DNA of 64,000 bases, taken from the NCBI GenBank assembly GCA_947095535.1, contig OX352772.1, forward strand, positions 50,053,445 to 50,117,444. Direction: 5' to 3'. Position numbers and translations under genes: made by a program. Origin of the DNA: Poecilobothrus nobilitatus (Eukaryota > Arthropoda > Insecta > Diptera > Dolichopodidae). The notes beneath the pieces were generated by a model that saw only the letters and a list, made by a program, of their open reading frames with translations, had not been told where the DNA came from and did no database searches. This document shows positions 52,000 through 64,000 of the stretch, piece after piece; position 1 is the stretch's first letter; every line of letters starts with the position of its first letter.

Positions 52000-52075
52000 G
52001 ACCTGACCGGGGTTTGAACCCAAGACCCTTCGATTGAAAGGTTGGCGACTTAACCACTGCGCCATGGGTCAGATT
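52000..52075 (-). repeat. tRNA-like sequence, second copy of the same family
   Basis: Minus-strand cloverleaf: acceptor AATCTGA/TCAGGTC (first pair mismatched), D stem GGCG/CGCC, anticodon stem CCTT/AAGG with loop TCAATCG, and T arm with TTCAAAC. The anticodon differs from the copy at 37912 and position 37 is C. A tRNA-derived SINE head is therefore more likely than a functional tRNA. Confidence 0.6.
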
Positions 52076-52849
52076 AAGAATAAGAATAAGAAAGAAACAT
52101 GTACGTAACGTATCATCGGAAACAACAAAAATTCATAACCATGATTAATAGTATGTACATATATGCATTTCAGAGGTATACAAAAAGATATTTCATTCGC
52201 TTCGGTTTAAAAAAAAAAAGCAAAAACCGATCTCATTTGCTTTGGAAGCGCTTCTTTAGAAGCGTTCTAGAATGCATGATTTATTGTTTCTCATTCATCA
52301 CACGATTTGTTTTGTTTTAAATGAGTGCTTCTAGTTACCTTCCAGAGGAAGCGCTTTTTTTGCAAGTCACCAATACATGTAAAACCGCAATAAAAACTTT
52401 TATCAGGTCAAAAAAATAATTAGTATAAATAATATTAACGCACACATATAAAGTTGCAACTATAAAATACAATTGCGACTACAACTTAATGTGCTTGAAC
52501 ATTTAAATGCAAGAATAAATACAACATTAAATACAGAAATGTTAACATGTCTAAACAGAGCCTATTTCCATCAAACACATCATTAAATAATGCAATAAGG
52601 ATTCACTGTGCCAGAATATTAATGCAATAAGGATAAGAATCACTTGACAGCTTACTTTCAAAAACTACAGCTCAAAATATAACAATCCTTGTTAACTTTC
52701 CAAAACAAAATAAATATTTTCAATAAAATATAATTTTTTAACCTTTCCAGTAAATCCACATGCATAAGACTAAATCCACAGGACAAATTCATTCTAATTC
52801 ACAAGACTAAAAATTAAGCAGAAGTTCCTAAGATTCAATGTATTTTTTC

Positions 52850-53117
52850 ACCATTTTAAGGATGGTTGGAATTTTCCAAAAACAACAAGAATACTTACTT
52901 GTGTTAGATTTAAACTTCCTGAAACTAAATCCACCTTCGCCCAATATAATGGAATAAAACTCCTAAATTCTAACATAGTATATATTTGCTAGGCGTTAGA
53001 GAAAGAAAAGGATAGGACGGGGATACAAAAACTCTGAATGGAGATGTGAGACTGTAAGGAAACAATAAACTCGCCTGTTATTATTATTGCTATTTTGCTA
53101 TCAGTGAGGAAGCCACA
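52850..53117 (-). repeat. Dispersed repeat copy 3
   Basis: It shares CCCAATATAATGG.AT, GAAAAGGATAGGA, GACTGTAAGGAAACAAT and TTTTGCTA.CAGTGA with copy 2, 1.2 kb away in the same orientation. Confidence 0.6.
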
Positions 53118-55867
53118 TAAACATACATATGTACATACATACATACATATTTAAAAGTTCAAGAAAATTAATATTTTGTTTTACTACATCCGTTTAAAGT
53201 TAATATTCTGAAAGAAATTTTTTATGAAAAAGAAGTTCGTTTACTTAATAATCTGTTTTAATTGCTATTTTGCAAAACCAAAGCATTTAAATTTGTATAC
53301 AAGCAAAGAATATAATAACAGACATGCTATACATATAAATGTTCCTTGATATAAGACAATAAAATGAAAAGTTTTGTTCATTTGTTTACTTTTATAGAAA
53401 TTGAAACATTAACTCGTTTAATTTTTTTGGAGTAGGCACAATAGGGACCAAATGATATATGTAGTTATAATATAACATATAAGATTCGGTTAATAGCGAA
53501 AATAAATAAATAAATTATACCAGTTGGTGGATAACTTTAAATTTAGGTTATGTGAATTTTAACTTTAAAATTTAACGAACAATATTGATTATTAATATTA
53601 TTTTCTGAAATTTATTACATTATTACATTCATTATTATTCTTTAAATTCAATATTCTTAAGAAAACCAAGAACAATATTGTAATAATGAATTTAATGAAA
53701 TTTTCATTTGAATAACAAGTTCTTTTTGTCTTGTTGAGGATCACAAACTATAACAGAAAACATATTCGTCATCGCATATTTCTCGTTTCGTGCACTTTTG
53801 TTTCCAATAACATCTCCGAACCAGAGAACATCGTCATCATGTTGATATGAGAACAACTCAAACTAAAAAATTATTACTAAAAACTATTTACTTTATTCAT
53901 TTTGGTCCAAAGAGAAAATTAAAGTCGCATCTTTTTTACATAATTCACTAGAGAAAAATATTTTAAAATATAATGTTTTCATTCATAAATATGCATTTAA
54001 AAAATTATCTTCCATTAAACTTCTTATTATAAAAGCTTCTTAAGATAAATTGTCTCAATATGTCAATAGTATATGTCGAGATTACTTTCATTCTTTAAAA
54101 TTTTGTACACGCTTATATGGCTATAATCGAGACTCACATCAATTATGAAATTATTCATATTCGCGATACGTGAGAATCGATTGCAATTCTCTCACAACTA
54201 CATTCATGTGTTTTCAGTTCTTGTTCTTGGCCTGTTTACTTAGGCCTTGATGTAGACTGTCTAGAGTTACTCTATGACAGGTAAAGTCGTTTCAAAATGA
54301 TCAGAGTATAGAATTTAAATAACTCCATGGCGTCCTAATTAGCGTTTTGAAATGTATATTTAAGTTAACAGATTTAAAAACCAAAATATTATGACGCGTT
54401 GATAAAACTACACATGTGCGTATTACGCGAAGACGTTTAAAGTGGAATACACAGGTTTAAATGGCTCAAGTATAATGATGTAGCAACGTTGTAGAAACAA
54501 CCTTTTTTTTCTTTTCGCTTCGCTCACTTTTCAATAGTAAAAAAATTGTTCTAATTTTGTGCGCGTTAACAATTAAAAACAACAAGCAAAAATAAAAAAT
54601 GGTAAATGGTGAACATTAGACTAGTTTTTTAAAATTAAATAATCATCCGAGAACCCGGACCATGACAAAATATATTCATTCAAATTAAAAAGAAATCGGA
54701 CTCAAGTATAGTCTACATGATATGACAAAATGTCATCTACATTACAGATAGGTTAAGACCGTGTTAAGACTTTTTGAAAATACTTACATACGAGTGCATA
54801 TGTATATGTCATTTAAAAAAAAAAATTTAAATTGCTTTAGTTATTCATTTGATTGACAAATTCTAGAAGTAAATTAAATTGTAATTGTGAATTACCTATA
54901 CATACATAAAGATAAAATTAATTTTTTTATTTATTCCATAAGAAAATAAAATTACATCATTAAATAAATGCTGTAATAAAACATTAAAAGTTTAAAACTT
55001 AAAAGAAATAAAACAAAACAAAAATGGCAGCAATTATATTATACAGGTTCTTTCTTAAGAACTTTATTGGTTTTTCTTTTTGTAAATTAAAGCCTTTTAA
55101 AATTCTTTTTTAAATTTGTTGGGATTTTTTTTTGTTTTTAATTCAATTTAATTTCTGCATTATTGCATTTTATTTAGTTTGGAGAAAATATAAAAAGCTA
55201 TATATTGCTTCTCTTTCCAGCCTATTACAATTTTGTATTTTTTGCAGGATTTTCATTACTAATGTAAAGGAGAATTCTTGGATTTTAATATATAGACTAT
55301 AACGATTTTTATATTTTTATTCTTATAAAATTCTGTCTCACCCTTAATTTCGTTTTTTGAAAGGGAAGTAAAAGAAAAAAAAATTTTTTTTCATCATTCC
55401 TTAATTTGGATTTATTTTCATTAACTTTTTCTTTTGTGGCTAATGATATTTTATTAGACTATTTGATTATCACTTATTATTTTTATTAAAATAAAAATTG
55501 GAAAAAATTAGATTGGCTTTTGCTGCAACTCCCTATATGCCATAATATCTAAGCTGTCTGAATCTTTGGAGAAGGATATAAACATATTCAGGACGAGAGG
55601 ATATGAAATATATTCTAACAATATCCTCAAGAATATTTTGTATAAATATTCGCCTAATTATTCGGAAAATCCATTTTTAATTTTGGAAATTTTATATAGT
55701 GCTAAGTTTCTTTATTGCGTAAAAGGTCAAGAGTGCTAATGTCGTTAAAGAAATTAAGGATAACAAACGTAACACTAAGATAACAGATTCGAGTAATTAT
55801 TTAATATATAAAATTCAATATAAAATCAAGTATAAGTTTTAGAAGCATACGATTCCGGGTCATAATG

Positions 55868-56095
55868 TCACTAGTAAAAATGTCAGAAGCAATAATGTAA
55901 AATCATTGAAAAAATGTCGCCGAACAAAATGTGGCGGAAAAAATATCGCGATAATTAATTTAAATTTAGTTTAGAAGTATTTTGGAAAAAGGGAATAGCC
56001 TCAATTTAAATCTAACTCTAAAATCCCTCCTTGCGACATTTTAGCTACATTATTGGGCGATAATTTTTCAATGTCATGTTTTTATTGTCTCTTAA
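55868..56095. repeat. Small inverted repeat rich in ATGTC(G) motifs
   Basis: TAAAAATGTCAGAAGCAATA and ATTGAAAAAATGTCGCC (55875-55922) recur reversed at about 56030-56090 as GCGACATTTTAGCTACATTATTG and GGGCGATAATTTTTCAATG-like blocks. The arms are about 60-90 bases. Probably a MITE. Confidence 0.45.
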
Positions 56096-59000
56096 TATAT
56101 AAATGTGATTGAAGAGATCAGAATGAAGTTCTCTAATTCAAAAATTTTTTCAGAACTAGTATACATTTTTTCTCTTCAACTTTTTAAGGAGAAAGTATTA
56201 AATTATGGTTTTTAAGTATGACATTGTAATTAATTTAAAAGAATTTTGTTTAGATTTTTAAAAATCTCAAACTTGAAGTCAACTGATTATATTCATAGAA
56301 AGGTTGAAAAAGAATATGTTATCTATTAAACCTTTAGTTTTAAAATTGTTGCAACTTTATTTAATAAATACTAGATGACGTAACTTTATCTAATAGATAT
56401 TGTTCAATTCTGGCTTAAGAAAAGAAGGAAACAATTATATGTACTTTGTAAGTTCAAAGGATAATAAAATTACGTAAACAGCAAAAAGCGTATAGAAAGT
56501 ACATAGCCAGGATTTACAAAGACACAGTACTAAAATAAGCATATATAGGTACTATAATTTTAAATAAAGATTAAATATATTAAACTAATATGTAATATAA
56601 CTTTAACTTACAATCAAATAATTTCTTTTACTTCTCTTAACGTACCTACGTCGAAATATTGGAGTATTTCCTCTCTTTTATAGATATCTTGTATAGAAAA
56701 TGATACTTGTTCTATTGAACTAAAATCAATAATGTGTCCTTTTAAACTATTCCAACTAACATTAGGCTACAAGTGCTTATTTCTATACTGTGGACATTCC
56801 TATGTAGTTTAAAATTGGTTATAGAAATTAATTTATTGAGAGGATCGCTAAAATGTGAAGCATGCTCCCATACGATTTTGTGTTCCGGTTTAATACATTT
56901 CGTCATTCATATAATTTGCTTTGCAACCTTTCAAAAGGAAACTGTACAGGTTCTCTTCTAATTTATCTTCCAACTCTTCCTTATTATTCTATTTCCCTCC
57001 AATTCCAAATTCTACAATAACTTTGTATAAAGGAATCCTTTCCTAGTGGTTGGATGTCGTGCAAAAAAAAAAGAAAGAAAACATTTAGATCTTACAGCTT
57101 ATTGGGACAAAAGTTTACGGGAAACCTTAGAACTATATACTATTATCAGATTAAAGAGAAACATTTAAAGGTGAAATGTCCTTGGGAAAATATTAAAGTA
57201 AAAAGAAATCTTTTTAACAAAAACTAAACTATACTCAAATTCCAGTTGAATTAGTCCAGTATTCTATTAAAAAATTATATTCCTTTTAATATCCCTAAGT
57301 TTCATATCTACATTGAGTGTAGTTTGATTTGAATGTGAATATTCGTAGTATTTTGATGGTATTTTTTTTGTATTAACGTTTAATATTTGTATCTGTTATC
57401 CTAATAACGGTTTTGAAAAATGTCTGTTAACCAACTATGAACTATTTTTTCTTTCTTTTACTTACAAACTTTTTTTCTTAAACTTCTGTTTTTTTTTTTT
57501 AATTTTTTTTTCAAAAAAAAAAAAAAGTTCTGCATAACAGTGTAGTAACAGAGAGGTGAATAAATCAAAAGTTGAAATTTCCTTAAATATTCTTAAATAT
57601 TCTCAGTATTACGGTTAAGTACAAATTGAATTTAAAAAAAAAAAAATTCAAAATTTATTTTTACGTTTATAATCATAATAAAATTTTGTTTTAAAAAAAA
57701 ATTATATAAAGAAGACCTAAAATACATTAAAAAGATTCAATTGAGGAAATTGACTTTAAAAATTTGAATCTTATATCAAAAAAGAAGATTTCGTCATTAG
57801 TCATCGTGTTTCGATCAAATCCGTGCATTGTTTGATGAAGCAAATGATTAAATGAAAATAATGTTACTTTACATATATAGCTAATGTGTTGTAAGTTGAA
57901 AAGTCGTTTAAAAAAAATTCCTTTACATGTTGTAAAATAAAACAGCATGTTTTTTTATACAGCCTTAAATGAGATGTAGTAATTAAGTTGCCGTCTTCTC
58001 AAATGCAAGAACTTCGGTTAAAATAATGGTAAGGTCTTATCTAATTGTAGTAATTTATATTGTAATAGTCTGATATATGATAATGTATGTATGATAATAA
58101 ATGGCTATGACATACAAATATAATATTTGTTTTTCATAATCTTGTACGAGTACAATAGTCGACTTCAATGGTTTAGTGAATAAGTGAAACTAATGATTTA
58201 AGAAACTAAAACGATTTTATTGGATGCTTTTTATTCCTTATAAGTGAAAAGGAAAAAAAAGAGATCTTTCTTTAGTTTCGGAATATATGTTAGCTATAGA
58301 TCAACTCTTATTTGTAACTTAATTTCTTTTTGATTCGTTAATTCGTGAGTTTAGCAAAACTTTTATTTAATTTTAAAACTGATGTTTAATTTATATAGTT
58401 TTTTCATTTATAGCATAGTGCTATGTCTTGTCATTTGAATGTTTGTCACTTCATATTTCCACATTCCACAAGATAATGTTATTGTGTTGTGAAAATACAC
58501 CTAAATTTTCCAATAAATTCATTAACTTTTCTAAAAAATATTACTATAAGAAACAAAATTTCTAAAAGTCGAGAAATTCATTTTAGATTCGGGAGCGATT
58601 TAAGTAATCATTTTTAACGATTTTTAACGGGTTGCTAAATTTTAACGAGTTAAAGCTTGGATCGATTTTGGAATATATATATAAAAAAAAAAGACAAATA
58701 TACAATAATATTATTTTTATTGGTTTATGTTCCGCCCTCCGATCTGACAAGATGGCTAACCTTGATTTTATAACCAATTAAAAATCTCATTAAGTTTAAA
58801 ATCTCGCATTTAAACATATATATACACATATATGTATAAGCGACATGAAATAACACATCAAATTAATTTTTTTCTTAATAATCGTCATGGCCTTTCGCCT
58901 CCAAAACCCTACTAAACTATTTCTTCATTTTGTAGGCAATTCTTAAATCTTTACTTTTCAAAGTTTGAGGATTTTGAAATTTAAAATTTTGGTATTTCGG

Positions 59001-60173
59001 GATTTTGGATTTTGAAATTTGAGATTTTTGTTTAATTTGAAATTTTGTCATTTGGATTTACGTTGCACTGCCACCATCAACACATCAAATATTTAACGAT
59101 TGCATTTTGTTTTTAACTTTTGTTTGCTTTTTCCTAACTCCGATTCTTATATATATATATATGTTCTTTTGAGAAACTATAATGTTATATACATATATTT
59201 TATGATTCTTTTCAGTAAATGCTCTTTTATAATAAATAAAAAAAAAAATAAAATAAAAATTGAACTTTTAAAACATATACTGATGAAATCTAATTGACAA
59301 CGATTTGAATAAACATTTTATATATTATATCTAATCCTATTGTCTTCAGTTATAACTATCTTAAAAAACTTACATTTAAAATGGTTTTTTTTTTTTTTTA
59401 AATTTTATATCTTATTAAAAATCAGTTAAAATTGATGAAAATAATGGAGTAAAGATAAAAAAAAATATATATAATTCGTAAAAGAATGAAAGAAAGATAA
59501 TTATAATTAATTTATTTGGTGGTCTACTTATTCTTTTAGTTTTTTATTCATTGGTTGGTTGGTCATTTTATTCTAAAGTTTTTTTTTTTTTTTTTTAAAG
59601 TGCTGTCAAAGTTTCATTGAGGTCTATTATTTTTTTTTATTTCTTAATGAAAGTTTTTAGGTTGAAGAAGAATATTAATAAGTTTTAAAATGGTCAAAAA
59701 CAATAAAGGGGGAAAAAATGGATATTTTTACATTTTAAAGAGAACTTGAACAACTGATATTTTTTTTAAATGAAAATAATTAAATTCTTAGATATCTAAA
59801 GAATTCAAAAAATAAAAAGGTTATTGAATTTTGTTACACTTTTTTTTTTTTTTTTTTAAATGTATGTAATAATGTGTTATATAAGAATTTACATTTATAA
59901 AAAATACCTAAGTATATAGGTTTTCATTTTGTGACTTAAAGGAACTTAAATAATAAAATTTATATAATGGTAAATATAATTACATACATATAATAATAAT
60001 AATAATTGTGTCCCGTGATAAATTTAACATAAAGAAGAAATTGTAGGAAGACGTCGAAACAAACAAAAAAATCAGAGGTGGATTTAATTTTTAATGATTT
60101 TCGGATAACGCGGTATCTAAAGTATAAAATTATCACAATTTTTTAATTTAAAAAATTTATAATTTATTGAAAG

Positions 60174-61340
60174 CTAATAACCTTAATGTTTAAAATAAAA
60201 TCTTAAACCAATTTTCGATGTTGTACACGGAAAACTTGTTAAAAATTTGTTGTTGAAAATGTTGATGCGTTATAATGTTGAAATGATGATATTATGTTAT
60301 GTCGAAAACCGTTAAAAATAAAAATCAACAACTAAAATTCTTTGGTTTGTTTTGTACTCCCATTGATTTGTACCCCTAACCCCTATTGATTCCGGCTCAA
60401 TGTACAAATTAGCGTACGACACTCTGTATATATCATTTTTGTAATATATCAGTTTTCAGTCAGTTTATTACGGTATATACAATGTATTTCTCACGTAAAA
60501 TTGCTATATGCTGTTTGCATAGTCTTTAATGAGTTGTTAAAATTTTCGAATGAAGCCAATATTCAGAACTCGACAGTTTCCTATATATTGAAGCTCAAAT
60601 TATTTCAAAAGTTTTTTTTTAATTTTTAAAATTTGGGGTGTAACTTTGTTTTTAGTTAAGATAAACAAATTGTATAAAAGTAGTTGTAAAAACCCTATAG
60701 CTTTTGAACGAATATTTAGTTTGGTTTCTATCTTTTCAAATTTCGGATTACATGGTTCCAAAGTACTTATTTTTCGGATTACATGGTTCCAAAGTACTTA
60801 CGTTCCAGCTTACTTATGGAAGCTAATAACTTTAATATTAAAAATATCTTATTCTTAAACCAATTTTCTATGTTATACACGAATCATGGCCTACACGGAA
60901 AACAGTTTGAATATCCTAATGTCGAAAACCATTAGAAATAGACATCAACGACCATGTAATTTTGTGTTTGTTTTGTCAATCCCTATTAATTCCTGTTCTA
61001 TGTACAAATTCTCGTACGACATCCTGGTATATATCATTTTTGTAATATATATCAGTATTGAATCAGGGGTTTATTACGGTATATACAAGATGTTTCTCAC
61101 GTTAATGCATTGATATATCCTGTTGCATAGTCTTTAATGAGTACCTAAAATTTTTGTATGGAGGCTCAAAAATAGTTTAAAAAGTTTGTTTTTTATTTTT
61201 ACAATTTTGAAAGTAATTTTGTCTGTAGAATAGTTAAAAAAAAGAAGATATTTAAAAACAATTGCAAAGCGCAGCCTTATAGCTAATAAACGAATATTTC
61301 GATTAGTTTTTGTCTTTTCGAATTTCATAATTGGTTTCGA
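60174..61340 (+). repeat. Direct tandem duplication, about 650-bp period
   Basis: Copy A (60174-60770) and copy B (60821-61340) share AACCAATTTTC.ATGTT, ACGGAAAAC, ATGTCGAAAACC, ATGTACAAATT..CGTACGACA, TATATCATTTTTGTAATATA, TTTATTACGGTATATACAA and GCATAGTCTTTAATGAGT in the same order, with many point differences and indels. Confidence 0.8.
60742..60800 (+). repeat. 31-bp micro-duplication
   Basis: TTCGGATTACATGGTTCC plus AAAGTACTTA is present twice without change, starting at 60742 and 60773. Perfect identity suggests it is much younger than the surrounding 650-bp duplication. Confidence 0.9.
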
Positions 61341-61895
61341 AAATAAAAATATTTAATTTTTTACATTTTCGGTTTTAAAAAATCTTAATTTTTTTTAAAT
61401 TACGTAACATTTAAGCATTTTCTATAACTTTATGAGATATGTCTATGACATTCCTGTTAATCTAGCTTTTATTTTATGTAACATACATCAATCTACTTAT
61501 GGTTTAGGAAATATGAAGGAATAAAATCTAATAAGAATTTGTTTCTAATTATTTTTAAAATTATTATTTGAAAATAAGAATAATTTAATTCGTTTATTTC
61601 GGTAAATATGAAATTGTTCTGCGGCACCGGCAATATTATGGATAACATGTTTTAAAAGCTGCAAAAATTAAAAATTGTTTAAAATCTGCTTTTAAACCGA
61701 TTTATATTCTACGTTAAATTTCTTAAATCGTCACATAAATAGAAATCAAGAGGTGTTAAAACTGGAGATTGTGCGCATCATGAAGCACTGCCACTACGAA
61801 TTCATTTCCATTTAATATTTCCAAATAAGTGACAAAAATCCAGACAATATTGAATATTACCTGGTTTTAAAACATCTTGTTATTAAAATTCAATA

Positions 61896-62094
61896 GAGGC
61901 CTCGGTGGCCTAGTGGGTAAAAGCGTATGAAATACGCTGTAAACACCGAAGTAGTGTGGGTTCGAATCCCACACACGTCGTAAGAGTTATTTCCCCTTAC
62001 GACATTTATTGCCCCGCCTGAACAGGAAAGGCTGTTTAATTTCCAGTCCACATTTATGTGGCAGAGAAATGCATTAAAAAAAAAATATATATAT
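61896..62094 (+). mobile_element. Full-length tRNA-derived SINE (poly-A subtype) with 8-bp target-site duplication
   Basis: The best-preserved copy. The head has box A (GGCCTAGTGGGTAAAAGC) and box B (GGTTCGAATCC). A middle module carries CGTCGTAAG and a 3' module the hairpin CCACATTTATGTGG, followed by GAGAAATGCATT, poly-A and (TA)n. ATTCAATA is present exactly on both sides (61888-61895 and 62095-62102). Confidence 0.88.
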
Positions 62095-62769
62095 ATTCAA
62101 TAATAGACACAAACCATTTTAAAACCAAAATCAAACTTCAATAATAGACACAAACCTTTTTCAAACAAACCTTTTTCATTTAAAAACAGATGTACATTAA
62201 ATGAAAATTTAAATTAATATACCAAAACAAAACTATACAAATTACATTCATATTTTTTATTGATTCATAAATAACCAAAATGAATCCTGTTTGGAGAATT
62301 AAATTATTTTAAGTATCATATTTAAAAAAAAAAAAAAAATTTAAAATATCCATTTCCTTTTTATATTTTAATTATAATTTCCACTTTAATCTTAAATTTA
62401 TTTTATATTAACCATGGTATCCATCTACAAAGAAATTAAAAGGAAAAGAAAGGAATATAATGTTTTTTTTGTTTTCATTCATGTATATCATGTTTAAGAA
62501 CTGACATAATGCCAAAATAAATTTCATAATACCACTATCATCAGAATTGTGTTTGTTACTATTTCTTTAAATTCATTTGATGTCACAGGGAATTTCTGTA
62601 TAATGTTCTTTTTATTTCATTCTAAAAATAAATAAGAAAAGGATAACTGTGAAATGAGATACAAAAAGAAAATATTTACAAGAATAATGTAAAGGAAAAA
62701 CAAAATGCATCAAAACAATCTAATAAAATGATTAAACTAACTATATTACGAGTATACCTGTTTTTTATT

Positions 62770-63925
62770 CCATTTTTCAAAAATTTTGCTTATTAGTTTC
62801 TATCCTATCCGTCCGTCTCTCTCTTTATAAAACTTTTACACCGTTAAAACTAGAATTATGAAATTTTAACCATATGGATACCACTCATAAAAAATGGCGT
62901 GGAATTTTTTTTTGAAAAAATGATCATTCTGATTCGATATCCAATAGCAAGATTCTTTAAATTCAAATATTGTTGTAGTTTTTCCTCAAAATCTGTCATT
63001 TAAGTCCCTTTTACGAAGAAAATGCCATTATTTAACGGTTTTTTTTTTATTATAAAATATTCTTAAACTATTTCTGCACTTTTTAAGTATAATAACAGCC
63101 CTCTAGCCCTCTAAAAAAAGGGTTGAAGCTATATTAAAAAAAAACAAGACAGATGTAAACCAACGATTTTTAAAAGCGCACATTCCCAAAATATAATACA
63201 AACAGTTTAGATTGTGACATGCATCAAAATTTGAAAATTTCATATAAGGCAAAATGTGAAAATAGGACTTTTTTGGAATTTTGCGGGACTGTAAGTGCAG
63301 AACCCTATATAACTAAGAAAAACCGTTAACACACTTAAAGATATATTACTGAAGCTTTAATTTTTACATTTTGGCAAAAAAAATATGTACAGGTGTCTAA
63401 GTTACAGGTGTCTAAAAAAAGGAAATTTTCAATTTTTGAGCCATAATTTCTCTTATACAGGAGGTGGTACAAAAAAATTTTTTGAGCAAACTTATATTAC
63501 TTCTGAAAGTTCTTTCTTGTCTCAAAATTTAAAGTCCCTATTTAACATAACGGGAAATCTAAATACTAACTTTAAAAAATTTGTAAAAATATTGATTTAC
63601 AAAGGTAAAACAAATTCCTGTCGAATGGCGTTTTCAGATTGAAAAAAATGTTAGCAGAAGATGAGAAATACGCATTTAAAAATAGGGCTTTTTCAAATTT
63701 TGAAGGGCTGTCTCTGATGGATGGGACTATATGAAAAAGTTGTTCCACAAAATTAATTTTTTTTATGAAACCTACCCATGGTTAAAATTTTTTTCTCTGT
63801 CTTTAACGGTATATAAGTTTTGTAAACAGACGAGTGGACGGACAGACGGATGGACAGACGAATGGACGAACATAGTGAAACTAATAGGCATATTTTTTCA
63901 AATTTTTTTTGGAAATGTGCTAAAA
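62770..63925. repeat. Inverted pair of a dispersed repeat, about 1.1 kb apart
   Basis: 62770-62910 and 63735-63925 are inverted copies sharing CCATGGTTAAAATTT-like, TTTAACGGT and GAAACTAATAGGCAT blocks, with GACGGAC-rich stretches between. A third copy lies at 19978-20155. This could be one element with long inverted ends or two independent insertions. Confidence 0.55.
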
Positions 63926-64000
63926 AACACTTTGGAGATTGGTACTAAGTTTGTACTAAAAATGTACTAAGTAAATGTATAATAAACTAAGCAACTTATT

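Larger units (their letters stand above)
47788..64000. other. 16-kb repeat-rich region without recognised genes
   Basis: Everything identified is repetitive: 25-bp tandem at 50.7 kb, the 51.3-53.1 kb repeat cluster, the inverted repeat at 55.9 kb, the tandem duplication at 60.2-61.3 kb, the SINE at 61.9 kb and the inverted pair at 62.8-63.9 kb. About 48.1-50.5, 53.2-55.8 and 56.1-60.1 kb show nothing beyond AT-rich sequence and homopolymers. Confidence 0.5.

Noticed and set aside
51624..52001. 125-codon plus-strand open frame
   Set aside because: Most of it is poly-isoleucine from the (ATT)n microsatellite, and the rest belongs to the repeat.

Overview
The window is eukaryotic nuclear DNA, visibly very AT-rich. 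It has spliced genes with short AT-rich exons, long introns and a heavy load of dispersed repeats. The gene families (a Corin-type SEA/Frizzled/LDLa/SRCR protease homologue, a MADF-domain protein), the jockey-like LINE remnants, the tRNA-derived SINEs and the many (TATG/CATA)n stretches all point to an insect, probably holometabolous. Species or order cannot be fixed from the sequence alone. No bacterial, plasmid, viral or CRISPR features were seen.

Five protein genes can be built with matching splice sites. (1) Plus strand, about 8130-25957: a type II transmembrane Corin-like mosaic protein. Seven exons are visible and the 5' end is missing. It runs from a cytoplasmic Asn-rich tail through a TM segment, SEA, Frizzled, two LDLa repeats and an SRCR-like region to a trypsin-like domain in which all three catalytic residues are replaced. 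(2) Minus strand, 18779-22576: a small two-exon gene nested in the 8.7 kb last intron of gene 1. I read it as a CIDE-N (DFF/DREP-type) protein with a basic C-terminus. (3) Minus strand, 28566-32361: a five-exon PNPO-like FMN-binding protein whose substrate-binding R-x-H motif is lost. (4) Minus strand, 43473-44533: a five-exon MADF-domain protein with a one-base phase clash between exons 2 and 3. (5) Plus strand, 45597-47722: a four-exon TLC-domain (TRAM/LAG1/CLN8) membrane protein of 376 residues. Genes 4 and 5 are divergently arranged, about 1.06 kb apart.

The rest (most of 1-8.1 kb, the large introns, 32.4-43.4 kb and 47.8-64 kb) is repeat-rich and shows no convincing coding sequence. It holds tRNA-derived SINEs in two 3'-tail subtypes (two copies with exact target-site duplications), three jockey-like LINE 3' fragments, and several short inverted-repeat (MITE or fold-back) elements. 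One of these has arms of about 270-280 bp and lies in an intron of the PNPO-like gene. There is also a TATACCCTA-ended element with internal 142-bp tandem units, a 650-bp tandem duplication and a dispersed 270-300 bp family with three copies.

The genes do not look like parts of one pathway. The most notable points are the pseudoprotease state of the Corin homologue, the nested CIDE-N gene, the diverged PNPO paralogue and the long intronic hairpin.
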